Part shown: piece by piece, positions 18,099-26,692 of the stretch | How the letters are laid out: each line of letters opens with the position of its first letter | How positions within the stretch are numbered: position 1 is the stretch's first letter | NCBI GenBank assembly: GCA_947168585.1 | Contig: CAMVMK010000004.1 | Location: 1-64,000 of the forward strand | Origin: an uncultured Fretibacterium sp. | GTDB taxonomy: Bacteria > Synergistota > Synergistia > Synergistales > Aminobacteriaceae | DNA: 64,000 nt | Direction of reading: 5' to 3' | Notes under the pieces: model-generated | What the model was told of the DNA's origin: nothing | Databases searched by the model: none | Seen by the model: only the letters and a program-made list of their open reading frames with translations | Program-made: the position numbers and the translations under genes

Positions 18099-18989
18099 AT
18101 GAGCGATACGAATTTAGCAGAAGAAATTTACAGCCAGCGTGATTTATTTGACGAACTTGGAGAACAAAATCAAAGCATTAATGAGAAAAATTCGGCAGGC
18201 ATTCGCAGCGGAATTAAATTGTTAGCCGTAACTTTGAACGCAAGAATGGACGTTCTTAACTCTAAAGTTGACAACGTTGATACAAAACTTGACTCAAGAA
18301 TGGACGTTCTTGAAGCAAAAATTGATAAGGTTGATGCTAAAGTTGATAACCTTGACTCTAAGCTGAACTCGAAAATTGACGGCGTTGAAAATAAACTCGA
18401 AACGAAAATTGATAACCTTGAGGATAAACTCGAAGCAAAAATTGACAACTCTGAAGCCAAGTTTGACGCTAAAATCGACAAACTTGAGACCAAGCTAACC
18501 GCAAAAATTGACGGTGTTGACGCAAAAGTTGATAAACTTGACGCTAAAGTCGACAATCTCGATGTGTCTTTGAACACGAAAATTGACAACGTTGAAGCTA
18601 AACTCGAAGCAAAAATCGACGGCGTTGAAAGTAATTTGAACGTCAAAATTGATAATGTTGACGCTAAAGTTGATAAACTTGAAGCTAAAGTTGACAAGCT
18701 CGAAACGAAAGTTGACGGCGTTGAAGCTAAAGTTGACAAACTTGAAGCAAAAGTTGACGGAGTTGAGGCCAAACTCGAAGCAAAAGTTGACGGAGTTGAG
18801 GCCAAACTCGAAGCAAAAATCGACGGCGTTGGACAAGAATTCAGCACGGCCATTGAAGGATTGCTTGACCGTTTCGATGATATGAGAGACTATCAAAATA
18901 AATGGTTTACGGTTTTCGGAATTTTATTCACGGCAACAGCAATTATTGCGCCTGTAGCTGTGGCTGTAGTTCAGCATTTTCTTAAATAA
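18099..18989 (+). CDS. Tail-anchored coiled-coil repeat protein
   Basis: 296 residues. After about 40 residues comes an almost unbroken coiled coil (about 45-250) of 7- and 11-residue units such as AKVDKLE and DGVEAKLEAKV, ending in DRFDDMRDYQNKW and one C-terminal hydrophobic helix (VFGILFTATAIIAPVAVAVV). It should be a rod on a membrane anchor. The family is unknown (DUF1640-like in style). AGGAG upstream; 37 bases after uvrA. Function not inferred; the paralogue-like gene at 50809-51435 has the same architecture plus a signal peptide. Confidence 0.8.
   Translation: MSDTNLAEEIYSQRDLFDELGEQNQSINEKNSAGIRSGIKLLAVTLNARMDVLNSKVDNVDTKLDSRMDVLEAKIDKVDAKVDNLDSKLNSKIDGVENKLETKIDNLEDKLEAKIDNSEAKFDAKIDKLETKLTAKIDGVDAKVDKLDAKVDNLDVSLNTKIDNVEAKLEAKIDGVESNLNVKIDNVDAKVDKLEAKVDKLETKVDGVEAKVDKLEAKVDGVEAKLEAKVDGVEAKLEAKIDGVGQEFSTAIEGLLDRFDDMRDYQNKWFTVFGILFTATAIIAPVAVAVVQHFLK
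18747..18812 (+). repeat. Perfect 33-bp tandem duplication inside the coiled-coil gene
   Basis: Bases 18747-18779 are repeated exactly at 18780-18812, encoding two identical 11-residue units beginning AKVDGVEAKLE. It is a recent slippage or unequal exchange event, since even third codon positions match. Confidence 0.9.
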
Positions 18990-19006
18990 ATTGGAGGAAA
19001 ATTTTT

Positions 19007-19429
19007 ATGGAACTTAAAAGATGCAGGCTTTGCGGCAACGTCTACAGAGCGAATGACTCAGATACTTTTAGAATTTGCAGGGCTTGTAAACATCGGCTTG
19101 ACGACATTTACGGACGTGTTCATGAATATTTGCGCGACAATGAAGACGAAGATTTTGATATTTATAAACTCGGCGAGGCTATGGACATTGATACGGCTGA
19201 TGTTCAAGCACTCGTTGATTTAGGCTATCTTGAACGCGACTTGAGAACTTACGGCGGACGCGGAAAAACTGACCGTGAAAAACTTGCGGCTGAATTTAAC
19301 GATGAGTTAGCTAAAATGAAAAAAGCCCCTGTAACTTACGGCGGTGAAAGATATGCACGCAGCAATAAACCTAAAGATGAAAACGAACGCCGTTATGTTT
19401 TTGATACTCAAAAATCTTTACGAAAATAA
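19007..19429 (+). CDS. YvyF-like flagellar-operon-type zinc-ribbon protein
   Basis: 140 residues. The N-terminal zinc ribbon CRLCGNVYRANDSDTFRICRACKHR (CxxC twice) is followed by a helical domain (DIYGRVHEYLRDNEDEDFDIYKLGEAMDI). The DIDTADVQALVDLGYLE part looks like a winged-helix segment. It resembles the TIGR03826/YvyF family found in flagellar operons. The tail is charged. GGAGG upstream; cotranscribed with pilD 17 bases on. Role uncertain. Confidence 0.6.
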   Translation: MELKRCRLCGNVYRANDSDTFRICRACKHRLDDIYGRVHEYLRDNEDEDFDIYKLGEAMDIDTADVQALVDLGYLERDLRTYGGRGKTDREKLAAEFNDELAKMKKAPVTYGGERYARSNKPKDENERRYVFDTQKSLRK

Positions 19430-19446
19430 AATAATAAAATAAAAAT

Positions 19447-20253
19447 ATGAACATTAATTTTATAAATTTTATAATTGCCGGAATTTTAGGCGCGTGTTTA
19501 GGCTCATTCTTAAACGTTGCGGCTCACCGCAGCGTCATTAATAAAGCATGGTGGGGCACTGAACGCTCAATATGCGAATCTTGCGGGCATGTTCTTGGAT
19601 TTTGGGAATTAATCCCGATTTTTTCATGGCTATTTCAATTCGGAAAATGCAAAAACTGCGGTGCAAAAATTTCTGTGCGTTATTTATTAGTAGAAATAAT
19701 CTGCGCTTCAATGGCCGTGATGATTTTTTATAAATATAAAATTTCTTGGGCTTGCTTATTATTCGGCATAGGGGCTTGCGGGCTTGTCTTAAATTCCTTG
19801 ACGGATTTTGAATCGGGCGATGTCTTTGATATTTTTGCAGTTGCTCCTGGCGTGGCGGGCTTATTAATAAGAATTATAGGCGGCTGGCCTGCGGTTTTAG
19901 ACGGCATTGAGGGAGCTGCTGCAGGCTGGGGAGTTTTCGCTCTTATAATTTTTCTTTCACGCGGAGGAATGGGCTGGGGCGATGCTTCATTCATGGGCGG
20001 TATCGGCGCGGTCTTAGGCTTAAAATTTACTTTAGCGTCTCTTTATGTCGGAATTTTATTCGGCGGTTTTTTCGCAATAATTATGATTTTAATCGGCAAA
20101 TTCAAATGGGGACGGCATGACACTATGCCTCTTGTGCCGTTTTTATCTATTGGCTGCTTTATCGTAATGATTTCCGGTGAAGAAATTTTTTCATGGCTCG
20201 CAGCAAAATTTAATTTTATTTCTGAAATTTTTACGCTGTCTTGGCCGTTTTAA
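19447..20253 (+). CDS. pilD: Type IV prepilin peptidase (A24 family)
   Basis: 268 residues, about 7-8 membrane helices. The cytoplasmic loop has the CESCGH...CKNCGA cysteine pairs. The two catalytic aspartates are in NSLTDFESGDVFD and GMGWGDASFMGGIG. It cleaves the leader of type IV prepilins and methylates the new N-terminus. A fitting substrate lies in this window at 50147-50812. Confidence 0.92.
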   Translation: MNINFINFIIAGILGACLGSFLNVAAHRSVINKAWWGTERSICESCGHVLGFWELIPIFSWLFQFGKCKNCGAKISVRYLLVEIICASMAVMIFYKYKISWACLLFGIGACGLVLNSLTDFESGDVFDIFAVAPGVAGLLIRIIGGWPAVLDGIEGAAAGWGVFALIIFLSRGGMGWGDASFMGGIGAVLGLKFTLASLYVGILFGGFFAIIMILIGKFKWGRHDTMPLVPFLSIGCFIVMISGEEIFSWLAAKFNFISEIFTLSWPF

Positions 20254-20263
20254 TTTTTAATGA

Positions 20264-20294
20264 TTGATTGAAAAATTAAAATTTGTGATATAAT
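20264..20294 (+). promoter_or_regulatory. Probable tRNA-Gln promoter
   Basis: Perfect -10 TATAAT at 20289-20294, 16 bases before the tRNA. Upstream TTGATT (20264) or TTGAAA (20268) could be the -35, with spacers of 19 or 15 bases, both off optimum. It probably also drives glmU-prs. Confidence 0.6.
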
Positions 20295-20309
20295 TTCCCC
20301 GTTTTGCGT

Positions 20310-20383
20310 TGGGATGTCGTCCAATGGCAGGACGCCGGACTTTGGATCCTGTAATGATGGTTCGAATCCATCCATCCCAGCCA
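20310..20383 (+). tRNA. tRNA-Gln (anticodon TTG)
   Basis: 74 bases with encoded CCA. Acceptor stem TGGGATG/CATCCCA, D stem GTCC/GGAC, anticodon loop CTTTGGA with TTG, T arm GATGG TTCGAAT CCATC, discriminator G. The anticodon stem CCGGA/TCCTG has one mismatch (C opposite T at the second pair). Confidence 0.95.
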
Positions 20384-20409
20384 TTAAACTTTTGGAGGCG
20401 ATTAAAGTA

Positions 20410-21816
20410 ATCACGAATAATAACCTTTGTGTTCTCGTAATGGCGGCCGGTAAAGGCACAAGAATGAGAAGCACGACCCCTAAAGTTTTACAGCCAATTC
20501 TTGACCGTTCTATTATTGACTACGTTTTAAGAAGCGTTTTTGAAGCAGGTATTAAACCCGAAAATGTAGGTGTTTTAGTAGGCTCAGGAGGCGAACTCGT
20601 AGAGCAGCACTTACGCGAAAATTTTCCAAGTGAATTAAATATTTTATGGCAGCATGAACAATTAGGTACAGGCCACGCAGTTAAATCAGCGCGTGAATTT
20701 TGGACTAATTATGATAATTTAATCGTGCTTAACGGCGATTTGCCTTTAATAAAACCGGAAAGTCTTAAAAATTTCATTAACGAATCCGGCGGCAATGACT
20801 GCACCGTAATTTCTTTCAATGCTAAACATGCGAAACAGTACGGACGTATTTTAAGAGAAGAAAATAAAATTAAAATCGTTGAGTTCAAAGATGCAACGCC
20901 CGAACAAAGAAAAATTCATGAGGTCAACGCGGGCTGTTACGCTTTCAAAGTTAAATCGCTTGAAGAAGTTATAGATTTAATTAAAAACGACAACGCTCAA
21001 AAAGAATATTATCTCCCTGATGCTTTATATTTAATGAATGAAAAAAATATGCAGACGGGAGCTTTTATTTTCCCTGAAGAAGAAATGCAGGGCATTAATA
21101 ATCAATCAGAACTTGCTCAGGCTTCGCGGGTAATGCGAAAAAGAATTTCAGAAAAATGGCTCGAAATAGGAGTGCGTATGCCCGTGCCTGAAAGCGTTTA
21201 TATAAGTCCCGACGCTAAATTATCGCAGGGCGTTGTTATAATGCCTAACGTTCAAATTTGGGGAGAAAGCGAAATCGGCGAAAATTCTTATATCGGTTCA
21301 GGCTCAATCTTAACTAACGTAAAAATAGGCTCGAACGTCAAAATAATTGCTTATGCAGTCATCGAAAACAGCGAACTTAAAGATAATTCTAAGGCCGGAC
21401 CGTTTTGCTATATACGCGACGGCTCTTGTCTCGAAGAAAAATCTTTTGCAGGAAAATTCGTTGAGCTTAAAAATTCAAAGATCGGCGAAAATTCAAAAGT
21501 TCCTCATCTTTCTTACATGGGCGATGCAACTTTAGGCCATGACGTTAATATCGGCGCAGGAAGCATAACCTGCAATTATGACGGCGTTCATAAAAATAAA
21601 ACTTTTATCGGCAATAATTGTTTTGTAGGCTCTAATACAATGTTCGTTGCACCTGTTGAACTTTCTGACGGTGCTGCGACGGCTGCCGGTTCTGTTATAA
21701 CTCAGGCTGTCCCGGAAAATGCTTTAGGCGTAGGACGGGCGCGCCAGACTAATATCAAGGACTGGTCAATACTTCATAATCATCTTATAAAACCACAACC
21801 GAAAGGGGAAAATTAA
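20410..21816 (+). CDS. glmU: Bifunctional UDP-GlcNAc pyrophosphorylase / GlcN-1-P acetyltransferase
   Basis: Makes UDP-GlcNAc for peptidoglycan and LPS. The nucleotidyltransferase domain starts at LCVLVMAAGKGTRMRS; the C-terminal half is a left-handed beta helix with hexapeptide repeats (IGAGSITCNYDG, IGNNCFVGSNT). The start is a puzzle: the frame runs back into the tRNA, and after the ribosome site TTGGAGG (20392-20398) no ATG, GTG or TTG precedes the essential first strand. ATC at 20410 (11 bases after GGAGG) is the nearest near-cognate codon and is used here provisionally. The stop is 2 bases from prs. Confidence 0.95.
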   Translation: MTNNNLCVLVMAAGKGTRMRSTTPKVLQPILDRSIIDYVLRSVFEAGIKPENVGVLVGSGGELVEQHLRENFPSELNILWQHEQLGTGHAVKSAREFWTNYDNLIVLNGDLPLIKPESLKNFINESGGNDCTVISFNAKHAKQYGRILREENKIKIVEFKDATPEQRKIHEVNAGCYAFKVKSLEEVIDLIKNDNAQKEYYLPDALYLMNEKNMQTGAFIFPEEEMQGINNQSELAQASRVMRKRISEKWLEIGVRMPVPESVYISPDAKLSQGVVIMPNVQIWGESEIGENSYIGSGSILTNVKIGSNVKIIAYAVIENSELKDNSKAGPFCYIRDGSCLEEKSFAGKFVELKNSKIGENSKVPHLSYMGDATLGHDVNIGAGSITCNYDGVHKNKTFIGNNCFVGSNTMFVAPVELSDGAATAAGSVITQAVPENALGVGRARQTNIKDWSILHNHLIKPQPKGEN

Positions 21817-21818
21817 TC

Positions 21819-22787
21819 TTGTCAAGAGGAAACGGCCTTAAAATTTTTTCGGGCACAGCGTACCCGGATTTTGCTCAGCGTATATGCAAAGAACTTAATG
21901 TTCCGTTGTCTGATGTAAAACACTACAAATTTTCCGACGGCGAACTCGGCGTGTCCCTCAATGAAAGCGTAAGGGGGGCGGACGTTTATATAGTTCAGCC
22001 GACTTGCGATCCGACTAACGATAATTTAATGCAGCTTTTAATTATGGCGGACGCGGCCAAAAGAGACTCCGCTCACTACGTCAACGCCGTAATTCCGTAT
22101 TTCGGTTACGCAAGACAAGACCGCAAGGCCAAGCCCCGCGAGCCGATCACAGCAAAACTTGTCGCTAATATTCTTGCTCACGGCGGAAGAATTGACAGAG
22201 TTATAACTGCTGACCTTCACGCCGGACAAATTCAAGGATTTTTCGATATTCCTGTAGATCATTTAACGGGAATGGTTTTGCTTGCAAATTATTTCAAAGA
22301 AATTTTAGCTGACGAATTAAAGCGCGGTGAAGTTGTCGTTGTTTCGCCCGATGTCGGAGGAGTTGCGAGAGCGCGAAAATTTGCCGTTATGCTCGATGTT
22401 GATATAGCTATTGTCGATAAAAGACGCTCATACGATGTCGCAAACGTTTCTGAAGTTATGGACATAGTCGGAAATGTTAAAGGACGTACGGCTATTTTAG
22501 TTGATGATATTATCGACACAGCTGGGACTATCTGCCACGCCGCTCACGGACTTGTTGAGAGAGGCTGCTCGAGAGTTTTTGCCTGCGCTACTCATGCGGT
22601 TTTGTCAGGGCCTGCAATGGAAAGAATTAATAAATCCGAAATTGAAAAGCTCGTTTTCTCTGATACTATTCCTCTTTCTGAAGAGAAAAAAACGGACAGA
22701 ATTTTACAGTTGTCAATCGCGCCGCTTTTTGCCGAAGCTATAAGGAGAGTTCACGAAGAGCGGCCTATAAGCGATATGTTTGATTAA
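21819..22787 (+). CDS. prs: Ribose-phosphate pyrophosphokinase
   Basis: 322 residues. Makes PRPP from ribose 5-phosphate and ATP for purine, pyrimidine, His and Trp synthesis. Motifs: IPYFGYARQDRK, TADLHAGQIQGFFDIPVDHL, VVSPDVGGVARAR and the PRPP loop AILVDDIIDTAGT. TTG start, with AAGGGG about 10 bases upstream. Its link with glmU is common in Firmicutes and Synergistota. Confidence 0.97.
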   Translation: MSRGNGLKIFSGTAYPDFAQRICKELNVPLSDVKHYKFSDGELGVSLNESVRGADVYIVQPTCDPTNDNLMQLLIMADAAKRDSAHYVNAVIPYFGYARQDRKAKPREPITAKLVANILAHGGRIDRVITADLHAGQIQGFFDIPVDHLTGMVLLANYFKEILADELKRGEVVVVSPDVGGVARARKFAVMLDVDIAIVDKRRSYDVANVSEVMDIVGNVKGRTAILVDDIIDTAGTICHAAHGLVERGCSRVFACATHAVLSGPAMERINKSEIEKLVFSDTIPLSEEKKTDRILQLSIAPLFAEAIRRVHEERPISDMFD

Positions 22788-22811
22788 GTTTTTAATTTTT
22801 TAATTTTTTAA

Positions 22812-22866
22812 TTTAGAAATTAGGAGTTAGGAATTAGGAATGATTTTTCCTGCTTCCTAACTATTT
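22812..22866. terminator. Heptamer-derived hairpin between prs and plsY
   Basis: GTTAGGAATTAGGAA (22826-22840) pairs with 22847-22861 with two mismatches and a 6-base loop. A T-run follows at 22864. The genes on both sides converge on it. Confidence 0.7.
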
Positions 22867-22869
22867 TTT

Positions 22870-23502
22870 TTAACGTTTGAATTTATTTTCCGTGCCTTTG
22901 AACATTCTCACGATATTTTCACGGTGAGCAAAAATTACAAGCAAAGCTAACCCTGCCGCCAGCCCCGTGAACATTGCAGGAGCGTCAAGCATTGCAAAAA
23001 ACGCCGCCGCCGCAACGAGTGAAAGCATTGAAGCTAACGAAACATAGCGCGTTGTGTAACGGATTACGTACCAGACAGCACCGCAGAGCAAAATCACTGC
23101 GAAAGATTTATAAGGCCAAATAAAAAATAAAATTCCGTAACTCGTAGCAACTCCCTTGCCGCCTTTGAATTTTAACCAGACCGGAAAAATATGTCCTAAA
23201 ACTACTGCAAAGGCCGACACTGCCATTATTAACTGCTGATCTTCAGCCGGAGCTATGTGAGCCGCAAGCAGTAAAGCAAAAGCTCCCTTCAACATATCTA
23301 CAGCCGCCGTAAACCATGACCATACAGGCCCCATAGCACGCCCGACGTTAGTTGCTCCCATTGCTCCCGAGCCGATTGTGCGGATGTCTAAGCCGTCGCG
23401 TTTACCGTTTTCATCCTTGTGAAATAATTTCGTAACTACATAGCCCGTAGGAAGCGAGCCGATTAAATAAGATACTATTATCCATAAAATTATATCCCGC
23501 AT
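22870..23502 (-). CDS. plsY: Glycerol-3-phosphate acyltransferase PlsY
   Basis: 210 residues, start at 23502 with AGGAGG 10 bases upstream (a longer frame to 23631 lies inside the upstream gene). Five or so membrane helices; SYLIGSLPTGYVV, the conserved GSGAMGATNVGR, and GHIFPVWLKFKGGKGVATSYG are the three PlsY motifs. It transfers acyl from acyl-phosphate to glycerol 3-phosphate, the first step of phospholipid synthesis. Probably cotranscribed with the RelA/SpoT-like gene. Confidence 0.96.
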   Translation of the reverse strand: MRDIILWIIVSYLIGSLPTGYVVTKLFHKDENGKRDGLDIRTIGSGAMGATNVGRAMGPVWSWFTAAVDMLKGAFALLLAAHIAPAEDQQLIMAVSAFAVVLGHIFPVWLKFKGGKGVATSYGILFFIWPYKSFAVILLCGAVWYVIRYTTRYVSLASMLSLVAAAAFFAMLDAPAMFTGLAAGLALLVIFAHRENIVRMFKGTENKFKR

Positions 23503-23546
23503 TTTTAATTTTCCTCCTGAAAAATTCTGAAAAATTTTTTGATTAA

Positions 23547-24632
23547 TTAATCGAAGCCGCGAATTCTGTCTGAGCCTTTTTTGAGCGCGCCGCCCGGTAA
23601 AGTTTCTTCTTTGTCTTTGAGGTCTTCCCACTTGAAATTAAGAACGAGCAGGAATAACGCTGAAAAAGGATCCATCCGCCATTTTGTATTTTTGTCGAAA
23701 GTATCATGAATTGAACGGAGCTGACGTAAACCTTTGTCGCCTTCTTCCATTTCGGCAAGAAATTTTTTGACTTCTGAAATTGTGTTGATGTTAGCTGCCC
23801 GCAAAATTTTGCAGAGATAAGCGAAACTCTCTCGAAGATAATCAGCTTCAGGCTTAAACTCCGGGAAACCTGCTTCAAGAGTTAAAGCGTTCCAGCGTCC
23901 GAGCAGCAGCGAATCGCCACGGAATAAATTATAGAGTTCTTCGTCTGTGAAAAGTTTTTCGGCTTCAATAGCTGTAGAATTTTCCTGTTGTAATCCCGGC
24001 TGTTTCGGCGGAATTAATAGAGCTTCGTCTTTAATTTCGTTGCGGAGTGATAAAAATCCCTGATCAGCTTTCTCAAGCAGTGCCGCTAAAAGTACGAGTT
24101 CACGGGTCAATTTTTTCTCGCTGACTGTTCCGACTGTCTGATTAACTTTCGGGAAAATCGTAGCCCAAGCCTCTTGAAGCATCGTGCGGATTTCGAGCCT
24201 GAAAGTTAAATCTTTATATTTTGCCCATTCTCTAAGACGTGCACGCGAGTTTGACAGCGACAAAATATAAACTACAGCAGGATAGCCGAATCTATAAGGG
24301 TCTTCGAGGCCGCTTGAAGGTACGGAACGGGAGTCATCAATTTCAAATTCAGCTTTCACTACTTCTTCAATTCTTAAAACGTCTTCGGGGAAACGCAATA
24401 AAATTCTAACTGTTACAAGGTCAACGCCGCCTAATTCTTCTTCTTCAAGTTCGGAAATAGAACGCAACAATTCAGCCGGTTTTTCTGCCCAGCCGTCTAT
24501 AGCGTAAAACTCAACTCCTTCAAGTTCGACTAAATCTTGAATTAGATTTCTAATTCTTGTCGCGTATTCTTCGTAGAGTTTGAGGCTTTCTACATATTTA
24601 ATTCCAATTTCGTCAATTCTGCGCTTGTTCAT
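23547..24632 (-). CDS. RelA/SpoT-domain protein, catalytic motifs degenerate
   Basis: About 361 residues (ATG 24632; a TTG at 24638 is also possible). Residues about 40-190 look like a RelA/SpoT synthetase domain: GGVDLVTVRILLRFPED, the DPYRFGYPAVVYIL strand and LTFRLEIRTMLQEAWATI. In active synthetases the middle motif is GYRSLH; here it reads GYPAVV, without the His. The C-terminal half (about 220-360) is helical and unrecognised. No HD hydrolase, TGS or ACT domain. It may be a divergent small alarmone synthetase or an inactive relative. Confidence 0.7.
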   Translation of the reverse strand: MNKRRIDEIGIKYVESLKLYEEYATRIRNLIQDLVELEGVEFYAIDGWAEKPAELLRSISELEEEELGGVDLVTVRILLRFPEDVLRIEEVVKAEFEIDDSRSVPSSGLEDPYRFGYPAVVYILSLSNSRARLREWAKYKDLTFRLEIRTMLQEAWATIFPKVNQTVGTVSEKKLTRELVLLAALLEKADQGFLSLRNEIKDEALLIPPKQPGLQQENSTAIEAEKLFTDEELYNLFRGDSLLLGRWNALTLEAGFPEFKPEADYLRESFAYLCKILRAANINTISEVKKFLAEMEEGDKGLRQLRSIHDTFDKNTKWRMDPFSALFLLVLNFKWEDLKDKEETLPGGALKKGSDRIRGFD

Positions 24633-24776
24633 GAGCAAATTTTATCACACAAACGCTTAAATTTTTATGACAATGAACTTAGAAAATTTTTTACGCGCTT
24701 AAAATTTTTTTGTGATTTCTATTTTGAATTTTATATCTGAAAAAAATCACGAATACTAAAAAATTTTATTATTTTT

Positions 24777-24799
24777 GTTGTGGCAAATGTTGTGGCAAA
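24777..24799 (+). repeat. Tandem GTTGTGGCAAA element
   Basis: Two direct copies of TGTTGTGGCAAA-type sequence in the 278-base intergenic region before galM. The design (two tandem TGG-A-rich units, then A/T tract) resembles the 27-nt element at 15114 and 60271 but the bases differ. Confidence 0.45.
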
Positions 24800-24910
24800 A
24801 ATATTTTTCTTAAACTTTGAAGAATTTCTTGGAAATTTTTTTTATTTTATCATAAATTTATCGACTATAATTAATTAAAATTTTATGAAAATTTTTCAGG
24901 AGGTATTTTC

Positions 24911-25951
24911 ATGACGAAAATTGAAAAAAGTTTATTCGGCACAACACCCGACGGACAGCGTGTCTATAATTACACGTTCATCGATGAAAAAGGACAAAGC
25001 GTCGTTATGAGCGAATATGCCTGCGCTATCGTTGCGATTAACGTTTTGGGCAAAGACGGAAAAATTTACGATGTCGCCTTGGGCTACGATACTCTCGAAG
25101 AATATCTCAGCGACACCCGAAACTTCGGCGCAACAATCGGACGTTATGCCAACAGAATTGCAAACGGAAAATTCACACTCAACGGAGTAACTTACAACTT
25201 ACCGCGCAACAACGGCAAAAATACTCTTCACGGCGGTTTCAAAGGTTTCGGCAAAAAAGTTTTCTCGTCCGAATTAAAAGATAACTGCGTAATTTTTTCG
25301 CTCGAAAGTCCTGATTTAGATGAAGGTTTTCCGGGAAATTTCAAGTTAAGCGTCAAAGTTTCGTTCGTTGACGGTGCTTTGAGAATGGCTTACGAATATA
25401 TCTGCGACAAAGATACTCCTGCAAGCATTACTAACCACAACTATTTTAATCTCAACGGACACGGGCGCGGAAGCATACTAAATCACAGCTTGAAAATTAA
25501 CGCTGAAAAATATTGCCGCGCTGATGAAGGACTTTTGGCTCTTGCTCCTGCTGTAAATGTTGAAGGGACTTCGTTTGATTTCACAGGCGAACGGAAAATT
25601 ATTTACAAAATGTTTGAATACTCGCCGGAAATTATTCAGGCAAGAGGCGGCTTCGATCACTGCTACGAAATTAAAGACGTTAAGAGACCTGCTGCTGTTG
25701 CTGTCGGAGATATTACAGGCATTAAACTTGAAGTATCGTCAGATATGCCGGCACTGCAATTTTATTCAGGAAATTCAATCGGCCATTGTCGCGGCAAAAA
25801 CGGAGCTTTTTACAACGATCACGAGGGTTTTGCTCTTGAAAGCCAGCAGTTTCCGAACGCTGTCAACGAGCCTCAATTCCTGAGCCCGGTAATAAAAGCA
25901 GGCGAGTTACACCACGCCTTTATAGAATATAAATTAGGAGTTAAAAATTAA
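24911..25951 (+). CDS. galM: Aldose 1-epimerase (mutarotase)
   Basis: 346 residues. Interconverts alpha and beta anomers of free sugars such as galactose, glucose or arabinose. Catalytic His in ITNHNYFNLNGHG and Glu in HEGFALESQQFPN; RYANRIANGKF and NTLHGGFKGF are family motifs. No signal peptide, so cytosolic. AGGAGG 7 bases before the ATG. It faces the arabinose operon and probably prepares the sugar for the isomerase. Its last codons and stop merge with a heptamer repeat. Confidence 0.93.
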   Translation: MTKIEKSLFGTTPDGQRVYNYTFIDEKGQSVVMSEYACAIVAINVLGKDGKIYDVALGYDTLEEYLSDTRNFGATIGRYANRIANGKFTLNGVTYNLPRNNGKNTLHGGFKGFGKKVFSSELKDNCVIFSLESPDLDEGFPGNFKLSVKVSFVDGALRMAYEYICDKDTPASITNHNYFNLNGHGRGSILNHSLKINAEKYCRADEGLLALAPAVNVEGTSFDFTGERKIIYKMFEYSPEIIQARGGFDHCYEIKDVKRPAAVAVGDITGIKLEVSSDMPALQFYSGNSIGHCRGKNGAFYNDHEGFALESQQFPNAVNEPQFLSPVIKAGELHHAFIEYKLGVKN

Positions 25952-25988
25952 GATAATTCCTAATTTCTAACTCCTCATTCCTAATTAA
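25935..25988. repeat. Heptamer repeat between galM and araD
   Basis: AATTAGGAGTTA at the end of galM faces TAATTTCTAACTCCTCATTCCTAATT. The arms pair, so a shared terminator for the convergent genes is likely. Confidence 0.6.
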
Positions 25989-26683
25989 TTTCCTTGCCCG
26001 TAATAAGCATTGGGGCCGTGTTTTCGCAAATAATGTTTGTCCAAAACATACTGCGGAGCTTCGGCGGCTTTAGGGTCAATAGTAATTGTATACATTGCCA
26101 TTTTAGCCATCTCTTCGAGAACTACAGCGTGATAGACGGCTTTTGCGGCATCTTTTCCCCATGTAAAAGGCCCGTGGCAGCGGCAAATAACGCCCGGAAC
26201 CGCGAGAGGGTCTAAATTTCTTTCTTTGAAAGTTTCAACGATAACTTTGCCCGTGTTGAGTTCATAATCGCCGTCAACTTCTTCTTTGGTCAAATTCCTT
26301 GTGCATGGTACAGAACCGTAAAAATAATCAGCGTGTGTAGTTCCGTAGCATGGAATATCGCGCCCGGCCTGAGCCCAGCCTACAGCGTGAGAACTGTGTG
26401 TGTGAACAATTCCGCCGACAGTCGGGAAAGATTTGTATAACTCAACGTGAGTTTTTGTATCTGAAGACGGGTTCATTTTGCCTTCAACGATTTTATTATC
26501 GAAGTCAACTATAACTAAATCTTCCGGCTTAAGTTCGTCATATTCAACGCCTGAGGGTTTAATTACAATAAGTCCCTTATCCCTGTCAACGCCTGAAACA
26601 TTGCCCCAAGTGTATACAACAAGGCCGCGTTTGGGCAAGTCCATATTAGCTTCATAAACTGCATCGCGTAAGTCTTTCAGCAT
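25985..26683 (-). CDS. araD: L-ribulose-5-phosphate 4-epimerase
   Basis: 232 residues, class II aldolase fold. Converts L-ribulose 5-phosphate to D-xylulose 5-phosphate. [10 protein letters not shown] and [11 protein letters not shown] bind phosphate; zinc ligands are in [12 protein letters not shown] and the late HG of [10 protein letters not shown]. Last gene of the arabinose operon, 9 bases after araA, with its own AGGAG. Confidence 0.96.
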   Translation of the reverse strand: MLKDLRDAVYEANMDLPKRGLVVYTWGNVSGVDRDKGLIVIKPSGVEYDELKPEDLVIVDFDNKIVEGKMNPSSDTKTHVELYKSFPTVGGIVHTHSSHAVGWAQAGRDIPCYGTTHADYFYGSVPCTRNLTKEEVDGDYELNTGKVIVETFKERNLDPLAVPGVICRCHGPFTWGKDAAKAVYHAVVLEEMAKMAMYTITIDPKAAEAPQYVLDKHYLRKHGPNAYYGQGN

Positions 26684-26692
26684 GTTTATCTC

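Noticed and set aside
18170-18853. Long reverse-strand ORF rich in Ser, Thr and Leu across the coiled-coil gene
   Set aside because: It is the complementary reading of the repetitive coding sequence, with no ribosome site, and repeats the period of the sense gene.
20314-20400. N-terminal extension of glmU through the tRNA
   Set aside because: It would translate the tRNA-Gln gene itself; the ribosome site lies after the tRNA.
23503-23631. N-terminal extension of plsY
   Set aside because: The basic extension lies in the coding region of the upstream gene; the ATG at 23502 has a good AGGAGG.
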